From the NCBI RefSeq assembly GCF_031846505.1, contig NZ_JAVRHP010000031.1, positions 1 through 36,118 of the forward strand: DNA of 36,118 nucleotides. The letters are read 5' to 3'. Source of the DNA: Autumnicola edwardsiae (lineage in GTDB: Bacteria; Bacteroidota; Bacteroidia; Flavobacteriales; Flavobacteriaceae). Shown piece after piece: positions 33,100 through 36,118 of this stretch. Both the position numbers and the translations under genes were made by a program. Numbering within the stretch: position 1 is the stretch's first letter; each line of letters begins with the position of its first letter. A model generated the notes under the pieces. The model worked only from the letters and a program-made list of their open reading frames with translations. It was not told the origin of the DNA and did no database searches.

Positions 33100-33526
33100 C
33101 GGGGACGAAGAGGGAATTTCGGAAATAAAAATTACAGAAGAAAATCTGCCGGTTTCTGAAGAACTTCCTGATTTATTGCTTCCAGTTGTCCGGCAACTAA
33201 AAGCTTATTTTGAAGGTAATCTGAAAAAGTTTGATTTAGAACTAAATCCTACCGGCACAACTTTTCAGAAGAAAGTATGGACGGCTTTACTTAAAATTCC
33301 TTTTGGGAAAACCATTTCTTACCTCGAGTTATCCAGAAAAATCGGAGATGTAAAGGCAGTTAGAGCAGTAGCCGCTGCAAATGGAAAGAACCCTTTATGG
33401 ATCGTTACTCCCTGCCACAGGGTTATTGGCAGCGATGGTTCACTCACCGGATATGCAGGAGGCCTGCACCGCAAAAAATGGCTATTGGAACACGAAAACC
33501 CTTCAGCACAGCAGCGTTTATTTTAG
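33035..33526 (+). CDS. ogt: Methylated-DNA--protein-cysteine methyltransferase
   Basis: This 163-residue suicide repair protein takes methyl groups from O6-methylguanine. The acceptor Cys127 is in the signature VTPCHRVIG, preceded by the helix-turn-helix PFGKTISYLELSRKIGDVKAVRAVAAANGKNP. The ATG at 33035 was chosen since upstream starts would run deep inside the CNNM gene and add non-family residues. The coding region still overlaps the CNNM end by 65 bases. Fifteen bases separate it from the next gene. Confidence 0.93.
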   Translation: MKTLLKRETAHLKTPLGIIKISGDEEGISEIKITEENLPVSEELPDLLLPVVRQLKAYFEGNLKKFDLELNPTGTTFQKKVWTALLKIPFGKTISYLELSRKIGDVKAVRAVAAANGKNPLWIVTPCHRVIGSDGSLTGYAGGLHRKKWLLEHENPSAQQRLF

Positions 33527-33541
33527 CTACAATTAAAATTT

Positions 33542-34687
33542 ATGAGAAAAACCTTCCGTTATTTTGGCTACTTTTTTTGTTGTCTGCTTCTGGCTGCGGC
33601 CTTGATCTACTTTCTTGGTTATGGCTATATCTTCAGGGCAATAGGAATTACTTACCTTCAAGGCCATACTACAGCCTATATTGATGATTATACCGAATTC
33701 CAGAACCGCAGGATAGCAGTTTCCGAAAACATTCAGGAATGGCCAGGACATGATGATTATAACATTGTTAATCCTACAGAAGATCTTCGGGATCTAAACG
33801 AAGAGCTTGGTACGGCAGCTTTCCTGATTATTAAGAATGATAGTATCTGGTTTGAAGAATATTATAACGGCTACAGCAAAGATTCAAGAACAAATTCATT
33901 TTCTATGGCTAAGAGTATTGTATCAGCTCTTTTAGGAAGGGCCATAAAAGATGGTCACATAGAAAGCCTGGAACAGCCAGTTGCAGATTATTTTCCGCAG
34001 TTCGACAAAGCTTTAAAGGTAGGGGATCTTGCTTCTATGGCTTCGGGATTAAACTGGAACGAGAATTACTACAATCCTTTTGGAATGACTGCTGAAGCTT
34101 ATTTTGGTAAAGATATTAGAGAGCTTGTGCTGGATCTTGAGGTTACAGAAGAGCCCGGAGACGAATTCAAATATCTTAGCGGAAATACCATTTTGCTGGC
34201 AATGCTAATAGAAAAAGCTACAAACACAACTCTTTCAGAATATCTTAGCGAGAGTTTCTGGAAGCCTCTGGGAATGCAAAAATATGCGCTGTGGCAGTTG
34301 GACAGCCGGGAGAGCGGCATGGAAAAAGCGTACTGCTGTATTGCTTCTAACGCGAGGGATTTTGCGAAAATAGGAAAGCTATACAAGGATCACGGAAAGT
34401 GGAATGGGCAGCAAATCCTGGATTCTTCTTATGTTGCGCAGTCCATAAATCCACGTTTTGACGAAAGTCCGCAGTATGGCTACGGATTTTGGTTAAGCAC
34501 GTACCAGAACAAAAATTTCTTCTATATGCGGGGAATTTTGGGACAATATGTAATCGTAATTCCCGAAGATAACCTGATAATTATACGTTTAGGTCGAAAA
34601 TTGATAAAAAAAGAGGATGACCAGGAACATTCTCCAGACCTCTTTATCTACATAGAAGAGGCTTGTAAAATGCTGGAAGCGGACTAA
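33542..34687 (+). CDS. Membrane-anchored class C beta-lactamase-fold serine hydrolase
   Basis: This 381-residue protein has an N-terminal membrane helix (about 8-32). The catalytic SxxK is Ser121-Met-Ala-Lys124 (FSMAKSIVSAL). A YxS/N-type motif follows in FKYLSGNTIL, and GILGQYVIVIP near the end corresponds to the third motif region. It belongs to the esterase/peptidase-like beta-lactamase family rather than to known resistance enzymes. Substrate unknown. It follows the ogt gene closely and probably shares its transcript. Confidence 0.88.
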   Translation: MRKTFRYFGYFFCCLLLAAALIYFLGYGYIFRAIGITYLQGHTTAYIDDYTEFQNRRIAVSENIQEWPGHDDYNIVNPTEDLRDLNEELGTAAFLIIKNDSIWFEEYYNGYSKDSRTNSFSMAKSIVSALLGRAIKDGHIESLEQPVADYFPQFDKALKVGDLASMASGLNWNENYYNPFGMTAEAYFGKDIRELVLDLEVTEEPGDEFKYLSGNTILLAMLIEKATNTTLSEYLSESFWKPLGMQKYALWQLDSRESGMEKAYCCIASNARDFAKIGKLYKDHGKWNGQQILDSSYVAQSINPRFDESPQYGYGFWLSTYQNKNFFYMRGILGQYVIVIPEDNLIIIRLGRKLIKKEDDQEHSPDLFIYIEEACKMLEAD

Positions 34688-34726
34688 ATATTACGCAATT
34701 GTTAAAAAAGCTCCAGAGTACTAATC

Positions 34727-35380
34727 TTATAATTTCATCTCCGGAATTTCCCCATCAACGATAAGCCTGCCTGTCGTTGCTGCCTTAATATCGTCTGTAC
34801 TCACCCCAGGAGCTCTTTCGAGCAGTTTAAATCCGTTCTTTGTAACTTCCAGCACAGCCAGGTCAGTTACAATTTTTGTGACACAACCAACCCCGGTTAG
34901 CGGCAGGGTACATTCCGGAAGTAATTTAGATTCCCCGGCTCTGTTGGTATGCATCATGGCAACAATAATATTTTCTGCGGAAGCAACTAAATCCATCGCG
35001 CCCCCCATTCCTTTTACCATTTTCCCCGGAATTTTCCAATTTGCAATATCCCCATTATCGGCAACTTCCATAGCACCCAGAATAGTGAGGTCTACATGGT
35101 TGCCGCGAATCATCCCAAAACTCATAGCCGAATCGAAGAAACTTGCACCCGGAAGAGCCGTGATGGTCTGTTTTCCGGCGTTTATAAGATCGGCATCTTC
35201 AGTTCCTTCTACGGGAAAAGGTCCCATCCCCAAAATCCCGTTTTCACTCTGGAATTCAACTTCAATATCATCCCTTACAAAATTGGCGACCAACGTCGGG
35301 ATACCTATTCCCAGGTTCACGTAATACCCGTCTTTAACTTCTTTTGCTATTCGCTTCGCGATTCCTTCTTTGTCTAACAT
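34727..35380 (-). CDS. scoB: 3-oxoacid CoA-transferase subunit B
   Basis: This 217-residue beta subunit transfers CoA from succinyl-CoA to acetoacetate in ketone body and amino acid degradation. The catalytic Glu46 is in FQSENGILGMGPFP. Conserved GIGIPTLVANF and GGAMDLV segments are present. The start MLDKEGIAKRIAKEV at 35380 was chosen; in-frame codons further upstream (to 35440) run into an AATTTGA-type array and are not conserved. In the usual operon scoA precedes scoB directly, but here a four-helix-bundle gene lies between them. Confidence 0.93.
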   Translation of the reverse strand: MLDKEGIAKRIAKEVKDGYYVNLGIGIPTLVANFVRDDIEVEFQSENGILGMGPFPVEGTEDADLINAGKQTITALPGASFFDSAMSFGMIRGNHVDLTILGAMEVADNGDIANWKIPGKMVKGMGGAMDLVASAENIIVAMMHTNRAGESKLLPECTLPLTGVGCVTKIVTDLAVLEVTKNGFKLLERAPGVSTDDIKAATTGRLIVDGEIPEMKL

Positions 35381-35387
35381 TTCTTTT

Positions 35388-35423
35388 AATTTGAGAATTT
35401 GAAAATTAGCTGATTTGAAGATG
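35388..35423 (+). repeat. AATTTGA-rich array, left flank of the inserted element
   Basis: Units AATTTGAGAATTTG and GATTTGAAGATG run toward the four-helix-bundle gene. A similar array in inverse orientation lies at 35867-35912, giving inverted flanks of about 36-46 bases. Confidence 0.45.
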
Positions 35424-35529
35424 TTTTTATCCCTCTTCAATCATTTTTCTTATTCGGGCTCTTTTGCAGCTTTTTCATATATAAATCCTATTAAAGTTAC
35501 TTCAATTGGAGCATTCTACCTTTTAAACT

Positions 35530-35876
35530 TCATTTACCAATCCTCTTACTTGAACTAATAATTTTAGATATAATTCTGATAATACTATCTATTTCTACCT
35601 TTAGCGCTTCCGGTGGATCGGGCAGCAATTCAGATTTTTGGCATAATTCCAGCCATCTGCCTCTTTTGCTGCTATTTTAAACTTATGTATAAAATCTGCC
35701 GGACTTTCGGCATTTTGAGCTTCCCGAACATTCGCTCCTATCGATGTGCCAGACTTAAAAAATTGAGAAGCGAGTTCAAACTTTTTATCCTTTCTTAATT
35801 CTTCGGAAAACGAGATTACTCTTAGTGCAAATTCAAAGGTTTTATCTACAATTATATTTTTCCTGTCATCTCTCAA
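35530..35876 (-). pseudogene. Frameshifted four-helix-bundle (23S rRNA IVP-type) gene
   Basis: The frame from 35876 gives the N-terminal and middle part of a four-helix-bundle protein (NIIVDKTFEFALRVISFSEEL, then QFFKSGTSIGANVREAQNAES and FIHKFKIAAKEAD). After KEAD, near 35654-35660, the frame changes. The family's next part (WLELCQKSELLPDPPEALK, then VEIDSIIRIISK) continues in another frame to TGA at 35530-35532. Family members have a few residues such as ETEY between KEAD and WLELC, so a small deletion of non-triplet size, perhaps 13 bases, explains it. The start codon is TTG rather than ATG. The function of these proteins is unknown. Confidence 0.8.
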
Positions 35877-35912
35877 TTTTCAAATCCTCAAATTGGCAAA
35901 TTTTCAAATTAC
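35867..35912 (-). repeat. AATTTGA-rich array, right flank of the inserted element
   Basis: On the minus strand the array begins TAATTTGAAAATTTG and includes the scoA stop codon region and the start of the four-helix-bundle gene. It mirrors the array at 35388-35423. Confidence 0.45.
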
Positions 35913-36118
35913 TTTTCCCGTATCGTCCTTTTCTCAATCCTTTTTTCATAATTCTTTCCTTCAAAAATCCTTTGTACAAATATTCCCGGAATGTGGATCT
36001 GGTTTGGGTCCAGCTCCCCGGGCTCTACCAGTTCCTCTACTTCTACTACGGTTACTTTTGCCGCACCACACATTAACGAATTAAAATTCCTCGCCGTTCC
36101 TTTAAAAATAAGGTTACC
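35909..36118 (-). CDS. scoA: 3-oxoacid CoA-transferase subunit A, C-terminal part
   Basis: Only the last 69 codons and stop are in the window; the 5' part lies beyond base 36118. The sequence (NFNSLMCGAAKVTVVEVEEL, then VEPGELDPNQIHIPG and VQRIFEGKNYEKRIEKRT) is the standard C-terminal end of the succinyl-CoA:3-ketoacid transferase alpha subunit. It is upstream of scoB in the same direction and forms the CoA-transferase heterodimer with it. The stop falls at the edge of an AATTTGA-rich repeat. Confidence 0.92.
   Translation of the reverse strand, partial: GNLIFKGTARNFNSLMCGAAKVTVVEVEELVEPGELDPNQIHIPGIFVQRIFEGKNYEKRIEKRTIREK

Noticed and set aside
34580..34603. Inverse match to the dispersed motif (AGGTCGAAAATTGA)
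   Set aside because: Only about 13 bases match and it encodes conserved-looking residues of the serine hydrolase; chance in AT-rich coding DNA is likely.
33542..34687. Antibiotic-resistance AmpC beta-lactamase
   Set aside because: It has the SxxK site, but the membrane anchor and overall pattern fit the broad esterase/peptidase-like branch; no resistance claim is supported.
35381..35440. In-frame upstream extension of scoB by 20 codons
   Set aside because: The extension translates the AATTTGA-type array and is not part of the CoA-transferase family N-terminus.

Overview
The window reads as chromosomal DNA of a marine-type Flavobacteriia member (Bacteroidota), probably near Gramella/Christiangramia, Salegentibacter or Zunongwangia. 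The grounds are AT-rich intergenic DNA, genes without clear Shine-Dalgarno sequences, repeated TAnnTTTG (-7 type) promoter boxes of the Bacteroidota sigma factor, and typical family versions of SusC-like TonB receptors, a bacilliredoxin, HemJ and FeoAB with a small Cys-rich partner. The genus is inference. Nearly all of the window is ordinary core or house-keeping gene content. No rRNA, tRNA, CRISPR array, prophage or defence island was seen.

Layout. 1-4.4 kb: dsbD-like transmembrane thiol-disulfide reductase and rseP site-2 protease (minus), then a SCO1/SenC copper chaperone (plus). 4.4-11.3 kb is a metal block: feoA-feoB plus a Cys-rich mini-protein, then a DtxR/MntR-type repressor with a ZIP transporter (minus), facing a TonB-dependent receptor (plus). 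A 7-2-7 inverted repeat lies between the two divergent promoters. 11.3-19.2 kb: TerB/DnaJ protein, bacilliredoxin, PlsC acyltransferase, HD hydrolase, Fpg/Nei glycosylase, radical SAM protein, enoyl-CoA hydratase, orphan NtrY-like histidine kinase and HemJ. A ParE-type toxin and its antitoxin (19.2-19.7 kb) sit immediately upstream of hemJ, followed by a MATE exporter and hemH.

18.6-30.6 kb is a heme superlocus. hemJ and hemH are on the minus strand. A divergent AraC-family regulator faces hemA-hemC-hemD-hemE-(DUF6973-like gene)-hemF-hemB on the plus strand. Together these cover most steps from glutamyl-tRNA to protoheme; hemL (GSA aminotransferase) is not in the window. A REP-associated tyrosine transposase (RAYT) gene, framed by REP-like hairpins, sits between hemD and hemE.

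30.8-36.1 kb: two uncharacterised small proteins, a CNNM/CBS membrane protein overlapping an alkyltransferase (ogt-type) gene, a membrane-anchored class C beta-lactamase-fold hydrolase, and a minus-strand CoA-transferase operon (scoA, cut by the window edge, then scoB). That operon is interrupted by a frameshifted four-helix-bundle (23S IVP-type) gene flanked by inverted AATTTGA-rich arrays.

No obviously new multi-gene system was found. The signals most worth checking are non-coding: (i) REP-like hairpins with a conserved A/C mismatch beside a RAYT; (ii) a short dispersed motif around CAATTATCGACCTT seen five times; (iii) a DtxR-type operator candidate; (iv) the four-helix-bundle insertion.
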